DNA of 64,000 bases from NCBI RefSeq assembly GCF_000340565.2, contig NZ_CP007203.1, forward strand, positions 474,297-538,296, given 5' to 3'. The position numbers were made by a program, and so were the translations under genes. The stretch comes from Nodularia spumigena CCY9414. Lineage in GTDB: Bacteria; Cyanobacteriota; Cyanobacteriia; Cyanobacteriales; Nostocaceae. Below the pieces are notes generated by a model. It was not told where the DNA came from and did not search any database. It saw only the letters and a list, made by a program, of their open reading frames with translations. Positions 9,060 through 18,133 of this stretch are shown one piece after another. The first letter of the stretch is position 1; each line of letters starts with the position of its first letter.

Positions 9060-9470
9060 ATGAACGCGAGTCAACCGTCTAGACCACCGCTACAACCGCC
9101 ACAACAACGCCGGGCTGTTCCTCGCCCAAAACGGCATCTTCGTCAACGTTCCTACCAGGTTATGGCCTTGGAAACCACAGCAAAGATAGCGGTTAATTTG
9201 GCAATATCCACAGCAGCAGTATCTGCTCTAGTGCAACTTGTACCTTATCACTGGACACAACAAGAAAGGTTGCGAGAAGTCCGTACAGAGGTAAAGCTGA
9301 TGGAAGAACGGGTCGAGAGTTTGCAAACGGAATTTAACCGTAATTTCGATCCCCAACAAGCTCATAGCATTAGACAACAGCAAGCCTATAGATTTGACCC
9401 TAATCAGCTTCCAGTAGTCTTCGTGAATCAAGATGGTCAGGAAGTTAAAGTATTAGAGTTATTACCCTAA
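9060..9470 (+). CDS. Conserved cyanobacterial protein, single membrane span plus coiled coil
   Basis: 136 residues: a basic, Pro/Arg-rich N-terminus (1-30), one hydrophobic helix (~41-62), a charged coiled-coil stretch (~68-95), and a conserved C-terminal motif PVVFVNQDGQEVKVLELLP. The topology (short cytoplasmic tail, one span, coiled coil) is like FtsB/DivIC-type proteins, but sequence alone does not establish that. It stands alone on the + strand. Function unknown. Confidence 0.75.
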   Translation: MNASQPSRPPLQPPQQRRAVPRPKRHLRQRSYQVMALETTAKIAVNLAISTAAVSALVQLVPYHWTQQERLREVRTEVKLMEERVESLQTEFNRNFDPQQAHSIRQQQAYRFDPNQLPVVFVNQDGQEVKVLELLP

Positions 9471-9675
9471 GAAAAATATGAAGAATTTATATAGAAAAAT
9501 CGAATTTCCTGACGGGCGTTATTGCCTATACATACCGGATGTTTGTATGCAGTACCATCGGCTATAGTCATTAGCGATAGTCCAATTCACAATTAAAAGT
9601 TCCAAAGATTTTTTGGGAATTCTTAAGCTGGAAGTCAAGCACTGACACGCCCGTAGGTTGGCTGACCAAAATCTC

Positions 9676-10398
9676 CTAATCGAGATTTTCAGGAAACAAC
9701 AGCTCGTTTAACCAATTTTGGATCTGTAAACGCAATCGGTAACCAGAGATATCCTTTTTGCGATCTAGTTGGGGTAGTTGAGTCAGGGCGCGACGATAGT
9801 CAGCGATCGCACAATTCCAATCACCCCAAAGATGATAAGTCCTGCCCCGTTCTGCCCAAATATGACCTTCTAGTTGACCGAAAAGCATTGTTACCTCAAA
9901 ATTCTCAATTGCTTCTTCGTATTGTGCCAAATCACGTAAAGTAATCCCTCTGTTAATCCGCGCCCGGACATAACTAGGATTCAAATCAATCGCCCTGTCG
10001 TAGTCAGCCAGTGCTGCGGCGAATTCCTCACAGGCTGCATGGTAATTGGCTCGATTGTTATAAGCGCTAGCTAAATTGGGATTCAATTGCAGTGCTGTGT
10101 TGTAATCACCCAAAGCTTTTGGCATTTCGCCACTCTGAAAATAAATCAATCCCCGGTTGTTATAGTTAACGGAATTTTGGGGACGACGATCAATTAATTG
10201 GGTTAGTAAAGCGATCGCCTCAGTATAATTTCCTTGTCGAGCTGAACTCAAAGCGCAAGAGCGTAAGTAGTCGTCCCCTAAAGCAGATCCACCGCTACCG
10301 TTATTCTCCTGCTTGTTAGCATAAAAATTGCTATTTGAGACAAAATTATATTGATTATTTTGCTGGTTACCAGAAGCTAAAAATGAATGGCTATTCAT
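9676..10398 (-). CDS. Tetratricopeptide-repeat protein
   Basis: 240 residues with four or five TPR units from ~residue 45 to 215 (for example NSVNYNNRGLIYFQSGEMPK, LASAYNNRANYHAACEEFAA, VRARINRGITLRDLAQYEEA). The first ~40 residues are Asn/Gln-rich and low complexity. There is no signal peptide, so it is probably a cytoplasmic adaptor. The partner is unknown. The 450 bp between it and the next gene are AT-rich and hold one hairpin (10771-10799). Confidence 0.85.
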   Translation of the reverse strand: MNSHSFLASGNQQNNQYNFVSNSNFYANKQENNGSGGSALGDDYLRSCALSSARQGNYTEAIALLTQLIDRRPQNSVNYNNRGLIYFQSGEMPKALGDYNTALQLNPNLASAYNNRANYHAACEEFAAALADYDRAIDLNPSYVRARINRGITLRDLAQYEEAIENFEVTMLFGQLEGHIWAERGRTYHLWGDWNCAIADYRRALTQLPQLDRKKDISGYRLRLQIQNWLNELLFPENLD

Positions 10399-10770
10399 AT
10401 TGTATTGCCTGAGCTACTTGCTCTGTGAAATCAAATTACAGTTTTCGTCGTGATGGTAGTTGCGCCCCTGTGTCAGTTAATAAGGTGTCTATGATTACTT
10501 TAATGTCAGTACAAGGCTGAATTTCAGCTACTACATACAAAAAGTTGAATCACCTTACTTAAACAATTAATGCTCAAACCTAATAATTAATACGTCACCC
10601 GTAAGTTGAATTCCAGAAATAATAAATATCAATCTTAAAGACTAATCAAGTAGTGAGAGCCACAAATTGGTAGAATGCCAATAAGCCCTTCATTGAGCTG
10701 ATTACTGAGAAGCCCCAATTCCATAGCTGCTTGCTGTTTGGCGTATGATGAACGGCGGGAAGTGCAGGTG

Positions 10771-10799
10771 TGTCGCCTAACTAAGTGCTGTAGGCGACA
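10771..10799. promoter_or_regulatory. Hairpin upstream of the gene at 10846
   Basis: TGTCGCCTA and TAGGCGACA form a perfect 9-bp stem with an 11-base loop, 46 bp before the ATG. It could act in the 5' leader or be a repeat. The role is unknown. Confidence 0.4.
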
Positions 10800-10845
10800 A
10801 AAGAGGGTAGCACTGCGTAATTTTTAAGTATTGAGAAAATTTTTT

Positions 10846-11310
10846 ATGACCACAGCAATTTCCTATCAAGATGCGCCTGATTTAGCTGCTGACGATTATA
10901 TCGTTATAGGTCTATCAACCTGCTTCATCAAAGAAGACGGCGAAGTTTATCAAGTTGAAGTTGTAGAACCAATTCCCTCTGCTGCTTTAGAAGCCTTGTT
11001 AAAAGGTATTCCCACCTCCTATCACCTAGCTTGTGCAACCACTCTAGGATCTGTCCTAGACGGTAATACACCTGTGTTACCAGATGGTTTTCCAGATTCG
11101 ACTCAGTTTGGAGAAGAATTCGCCTTCCGGGCGTTTGCAGCAGCTCGCACCTACAAACGTCGTGAAATTGCCAAGTCCCTAATTCCTCTGGGTACAACTT
11201 ACACTGATTTTAAATATTCCACTGAGCGTAAGCGGGTACTCAATGCTGCTAGAGTTGTGAATAAAGAAGATAATGTGAAACAGCATTCCCATACTCACAA
11301 AGTTCTTTAA
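10846..11310 (+). CDS. Conserved cyanobacterial hypothetical protein
   Basis: ATG 10846 (MTTAISYQDAPDLAADDY) is preferred over the upstream TTG. 154 residues, soluble, no motif that I recognise. The central part (LACATTLGSVLDGNTPVLPD) and the positively charged segment TYKRREIAKSLIPLGTTYTD are the most conserved-looking. It ends 12 bp before the glutathione-transferase gene on the same strand, so the two are probably one operon. The His-rich end (KQHSHTHKVL) is unusual. Confidence 0.75.
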   Translation: MTTAISYQDAPDLAADDYIVIGLSTCFIKEDGEVYQVEVVEPIPSAALEALLKGIPTSYHLACATTLGSVLDGNTPVLPDGFPDSTQFGEEFAFRAFAAARTYKRREIAKSLIPLGTTYTDFKYSTERKRVLNAARVVNKEDNVKQHSHTHKVL

Positions 11311-11322
11311 TTTAAAATAATT

Positions 11323-11880
11323 ATGCTGAAACTTTACGGCGGCGCTCGTAGTCGAGCCTCAATTGTCCAGTGGTATCTGGAAGAACTGGGCGTTAGCTAT
11401 GAATTTGTGATGTTGGATATGCAGGCGGGCGAACACAAGCAGCCTGAATACCTGAAGATTAACCCAATGGCTAAAGTCCCAGCAATTGTCGATGGTGACT
11501 TCCACCTTTGGGAATCAGGGGCAATTTTACTGTATCTTGCCGATAAATACGGCAAAACCCCACTTTCACCAGAAGCGCGGGGTATATTTTCTCAATGGGT
11601 CTTATTTGGCAATTCTACCCTGGCTACAGGGATTTTTGTAGAAGCAAATCGAGAGCGAGAAATGCCCCGTTTGTTAACTCCCTTGAATGAGATTTTTGAG
11701 CGACAATCTTTTTTACTGGGTGAAGAATTCACTGTTGCTGATGTAGCTGTGGGGTCTATCCTGGCTTACATCCCCATCATGCTCAAATTAGACCTGAGCG
11801 ACTATCCAGGCGTGTTGAACTATATCAAGCGGATGTCTGAACGTCCAGCGTTTCAAAAAAGCATTGGCGGACAGCCTTAA
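11323..11880 (+). CDS. Glutathione S-transferase, probably chi class
   Basis: 185 residues. The N-terminal thioredoxin-like domain (MLKLYGGARSRASIVQWYLE) has the cis-Pro motif MAKVPAIVDGD and the glutathione-binding WESGAILLYLADKY. A short all-helical C-terminal domain carries the N-capping motif FTVADVAVGSILAYI. The length fits the compact cyanobacterial chi-class enzymes, which conjugate isothiocyanates, rather than the ~210-residue classes. It lies 12 bp after the preceding gene, with a terminator-like hairpin downstream. Confidence 0.88.
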   Translation: MLKLYGGARSRASIVQWYLEELGVSYEFVMLDMQAGEHKQPEYLKINPMAKVPAIVDGDFHLWESGAILLYLADKYGKTPLSPEARGIFSQWVLFGNSTLATGIFVEANREREMPRLLTPLNEIFERQSFLLGEEFTVADVAVGSILAYIPIMLKLDLSDYPGVLNYIKRMSERPAFQKSIGGQP

Positions 11881-11958
11881 TTAATTGCAGTAGTGGACTG
11901 ACAAGGCTAATTTTGTGCATAAGCATAAATATTGTGGGGTGGGCTACTAGTCCCCCCA

Positions 11959-11979
11959 GAACAGGCATCTTGCCTGTTC
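11959..11979. terminator. Hairpin between convergent gst and yajQ
   Basis: GAACAGGCA TCT TGCCTGTTC: a perfect 9-bp stem with a 3-base loop, midway between two convergent genes. Likely a bidirectional terminator, or a dispersed repeat acting as one. Confidence 0.6.
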
Positions 11980-12058
11980 CACAAGAGAAACATAATGCAC
12001 TATTTTAAGCTTGTCACCCCAGTAGTGTAGGGTAGATTTTTTCTACCCTATAAATTTT

Positions 12059-12550
12059 TTACCGGTAATTAGTGAATTGCAAAGCCACAGGAAAATCTTC
12101 TTGTTTTACCCGTTGCATCACATCTTGTAAATCATCCTTAGCTTTAGCAGAAACCCGGACAGCATCACCTTGAATTGAGGCTTGGACTTTTTTGAATTCG
12201 TCCCGAATCAATTTGGAAATTTGTTTCGCAATTTCCTGACTGATACCTTTTTTGAGGGTGATTTCTTGACGGACACGGTTCCCGCTAGCTGATTCAACTT
12301 TGCCAAACTCAAAAATTTTCTGAGAAAGGTTACGCTTGGCGGCTTTTTCGCGGAGGATGGTGTGAACAGAATCTAAGGTAAACTCGCTGTCAGTGCTGAC
12401 ATTAATGCTTTCCTCTTTTAACTCCAGTGTAGTTTGAGTATCTTTGAGGTCGTAGCGACCTTTGATATCTCGCACAACTTGATCGATAGTGTTCACTAAT
12501 TCTTGTCGGTCAAAGTCGCTTACAATGTCAAAGGAATATGTGGAAGCCAT
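12059..12550 (-). CDS. yajQ: YajQ-family nucleotide-binding protein
   Basis: 163 residues from ATG 12550 ([20 protein letters not shown]). The slightly longer frame would need a TTG. Family features: two ferredoxin-like halves, [11 protein letters not shown] at the N-terminus, GRYDLKDT (~33-40) and the C-terminal [17 protein letters not shown]. YajQ proteins bind nucleic acid and, in some bacteria, cyclic di-GMP. The first 10 bases of this gene and its whole upstream region are duplicated in tandem (12541-13024), so the promoter region is present twice. Confidence 0.9.
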   Translation of the reverse strand: MASTYSFDIVSDFDRQELVNTIDQVVRDIKGRYDLKDTQTTLELKEESINVSTDSEFTLDSVHTILREKAAKRNLSQKIFEFGKVESASGNRVRQEITLKKGISQEIAKQISKLIRDEFKKVQASIQGDAVRVSAKAKDDLQDVMQRVKQEDFPVALQFTNYR

Positions 12551-13024
12551 AAACAATTTTAGATTTTAGATTTTGGATTTTGGATTTTAGATTGGAGAAC
12601 CCCTGGGGGGAAGTCAAAAGTCACAATTCAAAAAAACTTTCTTTCCCAACTCCCCACTCCCCAATTAACTAGCTTGGATAATGCTCAAGGTGATTAGAGT
12701 CGCACAGCCAAGAGAGCCAATGGCAAACATTAGCGATCGCAATAGAGGTATATTCAAAATATAAAAAGTGGAAGCCATAAACAATTTTAGATTTTAGATT
12801 TTGGATTTTGGATTTTAGATTGGAGAACCCCTGGGGGGAAGTCAAAAGTCAAAAGTCAAAAGTCAAAAGTCAAAAAAACTTTCTTTCCCAACTCCCAACT
12901 CCCAACTCCCCACTCCCCAATTAACTAGCTTGGATAATGCTCAAGGTGATTAGAGTCGCACAGCCAAGAGAGCCAATGGCAAACATTAGCGATCGCAATA
13001 GAGGTATATTCAAAATATAAAAAA
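12541..13024. repeat. Tandem duplication spanning the yajQ 5' end and the MAPEG gene 3' end
   Basis: Copy 1 is 12541-12768 and copy 2 is 12769-13024. Both run from the start of yajQ (TGGAAGCCATAAACAATTTT) into the last ~100 bases of the MAPEG gene and end near TTCAAAATATAAAAA. Copy 2 is ~28 bp longer because it has more AGTCAAA units and more CAACTCC units. Apart from these simple repeats the copies look identical, which suggests a recent event. Copy 1 therefore holds a dead 3' fragment of the MAPEG gene (about 12667-12768). Confidence 0.9.
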
Positions 13025-13337
13025 TTGAGTATAGCAAACGCGCCACAACAAAGGCGATCGCTGCTACTGTTGCTGTAGAAGAATCAACACCAGTAACATA
13101 AGCCATCAATGCTGCGGTGGCAAACAACATAAATGCTTCAAAGGAATTTTGATGCGCCCAGGTGGCTCTTTGAGCATAGGGGGGCAATTTATCAAACTTG
13201 GCGCGAGGAGTAGCTAACGCCTCAAAGCCAATCTGCACACGAGCATAAGCTACCAATAAAAACGGCAGATATATCAGAACGGCAGCAGCAGCAATAGAAT
13301 ACAACAAAATAACAGACACAGGCAGTTGCGATAGCAT
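12921..13337 (-). CDS. MAPEG-family membrane protein
   Basis: 138 residues from ATG 13337 (MLSQLPVSVILLYSIAAAAV). The longer frame starts with TTG. Four hydrophobic segments fit the four-helix MAPEG fold. Typical motifs are VAYARVQIGFEALATPRA (helix 1-2 loop), ATWAHQNSFEAF (~residues 57-68) and ARLLYSIFYILNIPLLR. MAPEG members are glutathione-dependent transferases/isomerases or uncharacterised. The 3' end is duplicated downstream. Confidence 0.85.
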   Translation of the reverse strand: MLSQLPVSVILLYSIAAAAVLIYLPFLLVAYARVQIGFEALATPRAKFDKLPPYAQRATWAHQNSFEAFMLFATAALMAYVTGVDSSTATVAAIAFVVARLLYSIFYILNIPLLRSLMFAIGSLGCATLITLSIIQAS

Positions 13338-13470
13338 GATTAAACCAATCAATAGTAGTTGTTAGTTAACTGTGATTAATAGGTAACAGGTAATTTGGCG
13401 AACCCAACTACCTATTACCAATTCGCAGTTTCCTATATCTATCATTACCTGGACAAGGACTTACTGCACT

Positions 13471-13974
13471 TTAGTCAAAGTAGAAAAGCGTTACCACTTT
13501 TCTTTGTTCTTCTGCATCTCCACAAGTTTGGAGCAGAGTGCGACTGTCGTGAAATGCAAAACAAATCAGTTGCTGACAGCGAGAAACAATCTCCTTATTA
13601 CAAATATAACTAGCTTCAGCTAAAGACAGATTATCATTACTGGGATTTTCCACCAGATGCATCACCTGCTCTAGTTGTTGCCGTGATTCATGGGGCTGGC
13701 GTGACAAACTTTGGGGTAAAATCACCGTCAATAAATTGGGATCTGCCCGCATTGCTCCCTTAATGGCAGCTGAATTTGTACCTGTGGCCCCAGAGGTAAT
13801 CACCCTATTCCCTGATAGAACCAGGGCATAGGTCATCATTTCAATGAGATTCTGATGCGTAATTGGCACATGGCGAGAACCCAGCAAGGCGATTCGCTTA
13901 GAACCCGTTTGCTGAATGGTCGCCAGTTCCTGCGCTAATGTATCGAGGTTGGTAAGGTCTGTTGACTGGCTCAA
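13471..13974 (-). CDS. DprA/SLOG-like protein (short 'DNA recombination-mediator protein A')
   Basis: 167 residues with the Rossmann-like SLOG core: KRIALLGSRHVPITHQNLIE, then RVITSGATGTNSAAIKGAMR, the glycine-rich loop that in DprA/Smf and LOG proteins binds nucleotide or ssDNA. It has only the single domain, without the SAM or winged-helix parts of true DprA, so a role in transformation is uncertain. Cyanobacterial genomes usually carry this short form besides full DprA. It stands alone between MAPEG and the DRTGG gene. Confidence 0.8.
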   Translation of the reverse strand: MSQSTDLTNLDTLAQELATIQQTGSKRIALLGSRHVPITHQNLIEMMTYALVLSGNRVITSGATGTNSAAIKGAMRADPNLLTVILPQSLSRQPHESRQQLEQVMHLVENPSNDNLSLAEASYICNKEIVSRCQQLICFAFHDSRTLLQTCGDAEEQRKVVTLFYFD

Positions 13975-14196
13975 AGAGGGGATGTAATCAGATTAAACAA
14001 CCCAGCTATTCTACCAAACAGAGTGTAAGTGAAAAGCCAACTTGAGTTACATATTGCTACATTTTCCTGATGTTTGCTTCAGTAGCTGAATAGCTTCGTC
14101 ACACCAGTTCAAGAAGTAGGGGCGGGTTTATCAATATCCCGGTGAACCGAAGAGGCAGAGGGGAAGGGGTACAAGCTCTGTCTGTGTCTTTCCCCC

Positions 14197-14224
14197 TGCT
14201 CCGGTGCTCCGGTGCTCCGGTGCT
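14197..14224. repeat. Short tandem repeat GCTCCGGT
   Basis: About 3.5 copies of an 8-bp unit immediately before the stop of the convergent gene at 14226. Surrounding sequence 13975-14196 is non-coding and holds a GTAGGGGCGGGTTT half of a dispersed repeat at ~14119. Confidence 0.7.
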
Positions 14225-14225
14225 T

Positions 14226-15320
14226 TTAAGGTAATGCCCCGGCGGGAGTTAAGCCGAGTTTAGATAACAAGCGATCAATGTCAAAATGCTTAGTCATCAA
14301 CTGGCGAATGCACTGAACCTTAATCGGTTCGTGTACCCGGACTTGACCAAAAGTCCGCTCAATAATTTCCACAGTAGTGAGAGTATCTAGATCAACCGAT
14401 AGAATGGGGATTTCTAGCTCTTCGGCACGGGTGAGAATAAAGGCGGGTGGTGGTAGTTGTCCGGTTAAAATCAGGCATTGTGTAGACGTTTCTAGGGCGG
14501 CTTGTTGAATTTCCACGCGATCGCCTCCGGTGACTACTGCCATATTTCGGCGTTTGCGGAAATACTTCACAGCCGAATTGACATTCATCGCCCCAATTGC
14601 CAAACTTTCCACCATCAAATCCAGGCGATCGTGACGACAGAGAACCTCAGCATTTAACTGGGTTACTAATTTACCAACACTAACACTGCGTAGCAAGTCA
14701 CTTTTGGGCAATGTTGCTAATACGGGAATGCCTTGCTTTTCTAAAAACGGACATAATTGAGCGTCAACTATTTCTAATTGTTCGGTAGGGATATCATTAA
14801 TCACAACTCCCACCAAGCGATCGCCCACAAGCTGTTTAGCAGACAATAACGTCTCAGCAGAAAGCAGCGAATTATAACGAGCTACCAATAGCACAACCGC
14901 ATCTAATGCTTGAGCCACTTGTAACAAAGATAAATCAAACAGATTGCCTTGTGTCAAATCACCAGGCCCCTCTAGCAACACTAAATCTCCTTGGGAAATT
15001 TGCAAATATTGCTGTTTTAAGAGCTGCCGATAATCGGTTTTGTCTTCGCCGCGCAAGCGTTTTTGGACATTAACCTCATCCAAAGCCAGCATTGTGGCAG
15101 CAACACGGCTTGTCGGCAAGCTCAGACTATGGGCAATAAACTGGACATCTTCCTCAACTACGGTTCCGCCAGATTCACTAAAACAAGTGCCTAGCGGTTT
15201 AGCGTAGGCAATATCTAGTCCTTTTTGCTGTAGCTGATAAGACAAACCCAAAACTGTTGCAGATTTACCACTATAAGTTTCGGTTGAGCCAATCAGCAAA
15301 CATTTAGCAGATTTTGGCAC
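14226..15320 (-). CDS. Phosphotransacetylase-like protein (BioD-like P-loop + DRTGG domain)
   Basis: 364 residues, GTG start at 15320. Residues 1 to ~215 form a dethiobiotin-synthetase-type P-loop domain (LLIGSTETYSGKSATVLGLS carries the Walker A variant; VLLEGPGDLTQG; VVINDIPTEQLE). Residues ~220-330 form a DRTGG domain (MNVNSAVKYFRKRRNMAVVTGGDRVEIQ), as in the N-terminal half of long phosphate acetyltransferases. The catalytic PTA domain is missing, so the usual 'phosphotransacetylase' label is probably wrong functionally. A regulatory or sensory role is more likely. Confidence 0.85.
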   Translation of the reverse strand: MPKSAKCLLIGSTETYSGKSATVLGLSYQLQQKGLDIAYAKPLGTCFSESGGTVVEEDVQFIAHSLSLPTSRVAATMLALDEVNVQKRLRGEDKTDYRQLLKQQYLQISQGDLVLLEGPGDLTQGNLFDLSLLQVAQALDAVVLLVARYNSLLSAETLLSAKQLVGDRLVGVVINDIPTEQLEIVDAQLCPFLEKQGIPVLATLPKSDLLRSVSVGKLVTQLNAEVLCRHDRLDLMVESLAIGAMNVNSAVKYFRKRRNMAVVTGGDRVEIQQAALETSTQCLILTGQLPPPAFILTRAEELEIPILSVDLDTLTTVEIIERTFGQVRVHEPIKVQCIRQLMTKHFDIDRLLSKLGLTPAGALP

Positions 15321-15654
15321 AAATGCACTCCTAATTGCAAAAGGAAGTAGAACTAAGCTAGGTGTTTTCTAATTTTAGTTGGTTCCGGCAACAGGCTGGA
15401 GTGCTGACAAAGTGCAGTTTCCCCGAATGTACTTTTTTTGGGTATATTTTGAATTTTCCAATTTCGTATTTCCACATAAAAATATGATTAATATTTTCGG
15501 ATCTCAATATCTGGAGTTTAGACTAAGGGACAGAAAACCACCCAGCAGCGCTGAGTTGAAAAGAAACAGACTTTAGGGTTCAAAGCCAGATGAGGTAAGG
15601 ATTTCAGGCGTAAAATTTTCAATGTTCAAAAAAACACCTACTGGTTGACGCGGA

Positions 15655-16035
15655 ATGAACCAAAAATCCCTACTTCCAACCATAGCAAAAACAGCACTTA
15701 AAGAATTAGAAGAAGCAGGTCAATTAGATGGTTTAAATACCTTGGGAATTTTTCGGCATATCGTCTTACCTCTAGCCAAACCCGCCCTCGCAGCCCAAGC
15801 TGTTTTCGTCTTCATGAGTAGTTGGAATAATTTTCTACTCCCCATCGTTATTCTCTTTGACCCAGAAATGTTTACCCTACCTTTGGGCTTGAACAGCTTC
15901 AAAGGGCAATATATCAGCTATTGGAATTATATTATGGCTGCTTCCATGATATTTACCTTGCCAGCTTTAGGCATTTATGCCTTTTTTAACCGCTACTTTA
16001 TTCAAGGTGCGACATTCACCGGAGGCAAAGGTTGA
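15655..16035 (+). pseudogene. 3' remnant of a sugar ABC-transporter permease (MalG/UgpE type)
   Basis: The reading frame gives only the last ~115 residues of a permease. It has the cytoplasmic EAA loop (LEEAGQLDGLNTLGIFRHIVLP) and the last two membrane helices, ending GATFTGGKG as in carbohydrate permeases. A complete protein is ~270-300 residues. The missing N-terminal helices are not found upstream in any frame. The Gly before QLDG also departs from the usual EAAxxDGA. 15321-15654 contains no other gene. I read this as decay after deletion. Confidence 0.8.
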
Positions 16036-16066
16036 ATTGTCTCATTCAAATATTACATAATATTAA

Positions 16067-16297
16067 GTCTATATTGACGTATTAGCCATTGATACCCACT
16101 TCAACTATCACCATATTTTGGGCGACAAATTGCACTCTGAACGTGATATTGGTATTACAGTGACTCAATCTCTATCTGTTGTGTTAATCACTATTATGGG
16201 TTTTGCAAACCGACTGAGCGCAGAGATAGCAGCAAACTACAGCAACATGGAGATTGGGCATCGCTTTATTAGCTATGTTGAGCGTCAAAAATTTTAA
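16067..16297 (+). pseudogene. Open frame without a start codon, possible gene remnant
   Basis: An uninterrupted 76-codon frame ends in TAA at 16297 and reads VYIDVLAIDTHFNYHHILGD... with a hydrophobic stretch VTQSLSVVLITIMGFANRL and an ordinary amino-acid mix. There is no ATG/GTG/TTG near its 5' end (a stop lies directly upstream). Codon use looks coding. I do not recognise the family. It lies between the permease remnant and psbV, so it may be another piece of a lost gene. Confidence 0.35.
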
Positions 16298-16305
16298 GGG
16301 GAATC

Positions 16306-16797
16306 ATGTTTAGAAGACTAATTGGCGTTGTTGTTGCTACCCTTTTGCTGACATTTCAGTTAGTTGTCGGTAGCGCGACAGCATTAGAACTGGACGAAGC
16401 AATCAGAACAGTGCCGTTAAATGACCAAGGTGATACTGTTGTACTCAGCCTTAAACAAGTAAAAGAAGGTAAACGCTTATTTCAATTTGCTTGCGCCCAG
16501 TGTCATGCTGGGGGTGTTACCAAAACTAACCAAAACGTGGGACTAGAACCAGAAACTCTGGCACTAGCATCACCAAACCGCAATAATATTGAAGGATTGG
16601 TGGACTACATGAAAAATCCTACTACCTATGATGGTGAAATGGAAATTTCTGAAATACACCCCAGCCTCAAGAGTGCAGATATTTTCACAGAAATGAGAAT
16701 TTTCACAGAAGATGACTTAGTAGCGACTGCTGGTCATATTCTTCTCCAACCAAAAATAGTTGGCGACAAGTGGGGTGGTGGTAAAATTTATTACTAA
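16306..16797 (+). CDS. psbV: Photosystem II cytochrome c-550
   Basis: 163 residues: signal peptide 1-26 (cleavage after SATA), mature protein of 137 residues starting LELDEAIRTVPLN. The haem c site is C63-A-Q-C66-H67, and the second axial ligand is H118 (mature His92, in EIHPSL). The C-terminus GGGKIYY is conserved. It is an extrinsic lumenal subunit that stabilises the Mn4CaO5 cluster. ATG has a GGGGA ribosome-binding site 5 bases upstream. petE follows 400 bp later on the same strand. Confidence 0.98.
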   Translation: MFRRLIGVVVATLLLTFQLVVGSATALELDEAIRTVPLNDQGDTVVLSLKQVKEGKRLFQFACAQCHAGGVTKTNQNVGLEPETLALASPNRNNIEGLVDYMKNPTTYDGEMEISEIHPSLKSADIFTEMRIFTEDDLVATAGHILLQPKIVGDKWGGGKIYY

Positions 16798-16845
16798 ACT
16801 CTAGATAGATAACTCATTCCTGGGTACTGAGTACACACAACTTTT

Positions 16846-16881
16846 GTAGGGTGCGTTGTGCTACGCGACAGCACACCCTAC
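16846..16881. repeat. Inverted repeat GTAGGGTG...CACCCTAC
   Basis: Small palindromic element after psbV, with the same end motif as the larger element at 18228-18396. It could serve as the psbV terminator. The rest of 16798-17123 has no gene. Confidence 0.6.
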
Positions 16882-17123
16882 CCAAAACCTTGATTTGGGA
16901 ATGGGGTGTATACCGTAGCTCTTTGTAGAAAAAAGGTTTCCCGTGGTGTTTATAGTAGGGATAGTCGATAAAATGTCCCTATTTCACCATTTTTAACCCA
17001 TCTTCTCAAAATATGACATTTTAACCCTGAACTATTCGGTGTGATGTAGCCTCGTAATCATCGTCCATTGCACAAGAAAAACTGATGATTTAGCCGAAAT
17101 CATAAAAAAAAAATTTTATCTAC

Positions 17124-17134
17124 GACAGATTGTC
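17124..17134. promoter_or_regulatory. Possible operator upstream of petE
   Basis: Inverted repeat GACA-GAT-TGTC, 67 bp before the petE ATG, inside the AT-rich promoter region. Cyanobacterial petE is copper-regulated through a BlaI-type repressor (PetR) in some species. The match to that kind of dyad is loose, so this is only a candidate. Confidence 0.3.
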
Positions 17135-17200
17135 ATATTTTGGCGTTGATTGTATTTAAAATGGTAAAGGTGAAATAGAAACTATAGTTAGGAGACAGCC

Positions 17201-17620
17201 ATGAAATTGTTTGCTGCAAGCTGGCGACGTTTGACTTTATCGGTGTTGACAGTCCTTTTAGTTGTTAGTAGCTTTGTCGTTTTCACACCCAGCGCTTCAG
17301 CTGAAACCTTCCAGGTAAAACTGGGTACTGACAAAGGACTGCTGGCCTTTGAACCTAAAAAATTGACAGTTAAACCAGGTGACACAATTGAGTGGGTTAA
17401 CAACAAAGTTCCTCCCCATAACGTTGTGTTTGATAAGGCGCTAAACCCCGCTAAGAGTGCTGATTTGGCAAAAAGTCTGTCTCACAAGCAATTGCTGATG
17501 AGTCCTGGTCAAAAACAAACCACCACAATTCCCGCAGACGCACCTGCTGGTGAATACACCTTCTATTGCGAGCCTCACCGTGGTGCTGGTATGGTTGGTA
17601 AATTAATTGTCGAAGGTTAG
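17201..17620 (+). CDS. petE: Plastocyanin
   Basis: 139 residues: a 34-residue twin-Arg-containing signal peptide ([20 protein letters not shown]... cut before ETFQVKLG), then a 105-residue mature cupredoxin. All four copper ligands are present in mature numbering: His39 (PPHNVVFD), Cys89, His92 ([10 protein letters not shown]) and Met97. It carries electrons from cytochrome b6f to photosystem I in the thylakoid lumen. AGGAGA ribosome-binding site 7 bases before ATG. Confidence 0.98.
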   Translation: MKLFAASWRRLTLSVLTVLLVVSSFVVFTPSASAETFQVKLGTDKGLLAFEPKKLTVKPGDTIEWVNNKVPPHNVVFDKALNPAKSADLAKSLSHKQLLMSPGQKQTTTIPADAPAGEYTFYCEPHRGAGMVGKLIVEG

Positions 17621-17791
17621 AAGTTGCTTTTTTAAGTTTTTCTGCGAATTAGCGAAAACTAGCAAGTTACACCCATAAAATGGGATAAATAGCGGTAATG
17701 AGTTTTATTCCCGGCGAGAACGTTGGAAGTTTTTGGCGATAGAGAAATAAACTTGTTACCGCTAATTTTAATTAACATTCAAATTTTCCCA

Positions 17792-18133
17792 TCACATTGA
17801 TTCTATTTGAGAAACTTTTTTTTCTAATTCATTAACTTGTTGCTTCAATTCCACCACTAATGTAGCCAAACGCTTCAGCTTTTGTTCTTGCGGTGATAAG
17901 TTACGTTCAGCATCAGTTGACTGCGGTCGGGTAAGTGATATTCTGGGTAATGGAGTTTTACCCATTTGATTTAACTGAGACTCTACTCGCCTTAAGCGCG
18001 ACTCTACACGATTGAAATCAGCTTCTAAATTATTAAATCTAGACTCTATTTGTTGTGATGAAACTGGTTGAGACAATAAGCCCAACCAAACGATAATTAC
18101 CACAACTCCAGCTAAAATTAATCTGCGAAACAT
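17792..18133 (-). CDS. Small membrane-anchored coiled-coil protein
   Basis: 113 residues: an N-terminal hydrophobic helix (MFRRLILAGVVVIIVWLGLL), which may be an anchor or an uncleaved signal, then an almost continuous coiled coil (residues ~28-58 and ~83-112), split by a Pro/Thr/Ser-rich linker. Repeated N-x-L-E-x-D/S-F/R-x-R-V-E-S heptads. Convergent with petE. No recognised family. Probably an envelope structural protein. Confidence 0.65.
   Translation of the reverse strand: MFRRLILAGVVVIIVWLGLLSQPVSSQQIESRFNNLEADFNRVESRLRRVESQLNQMGKTPLPRISLTRPQSTDAERNLSPQEQKLKRLATLVVELKQQVNELEKKVSQIESM

Noticed and set aside
12841-12875. AGTCAAA tandem repeats, also at 52802-52836, as a possible CRISPR
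   Set aside because: Units are 7-8 bp without spacers: simple repeats only. I saw no CRISPR-like array anywhere in the window.
15379-15576. 65-codon + strand frame between the DRTGG gene and the permease remnant
   Set aside because: No ribosome-binding site, coding bias or recognisable motif.
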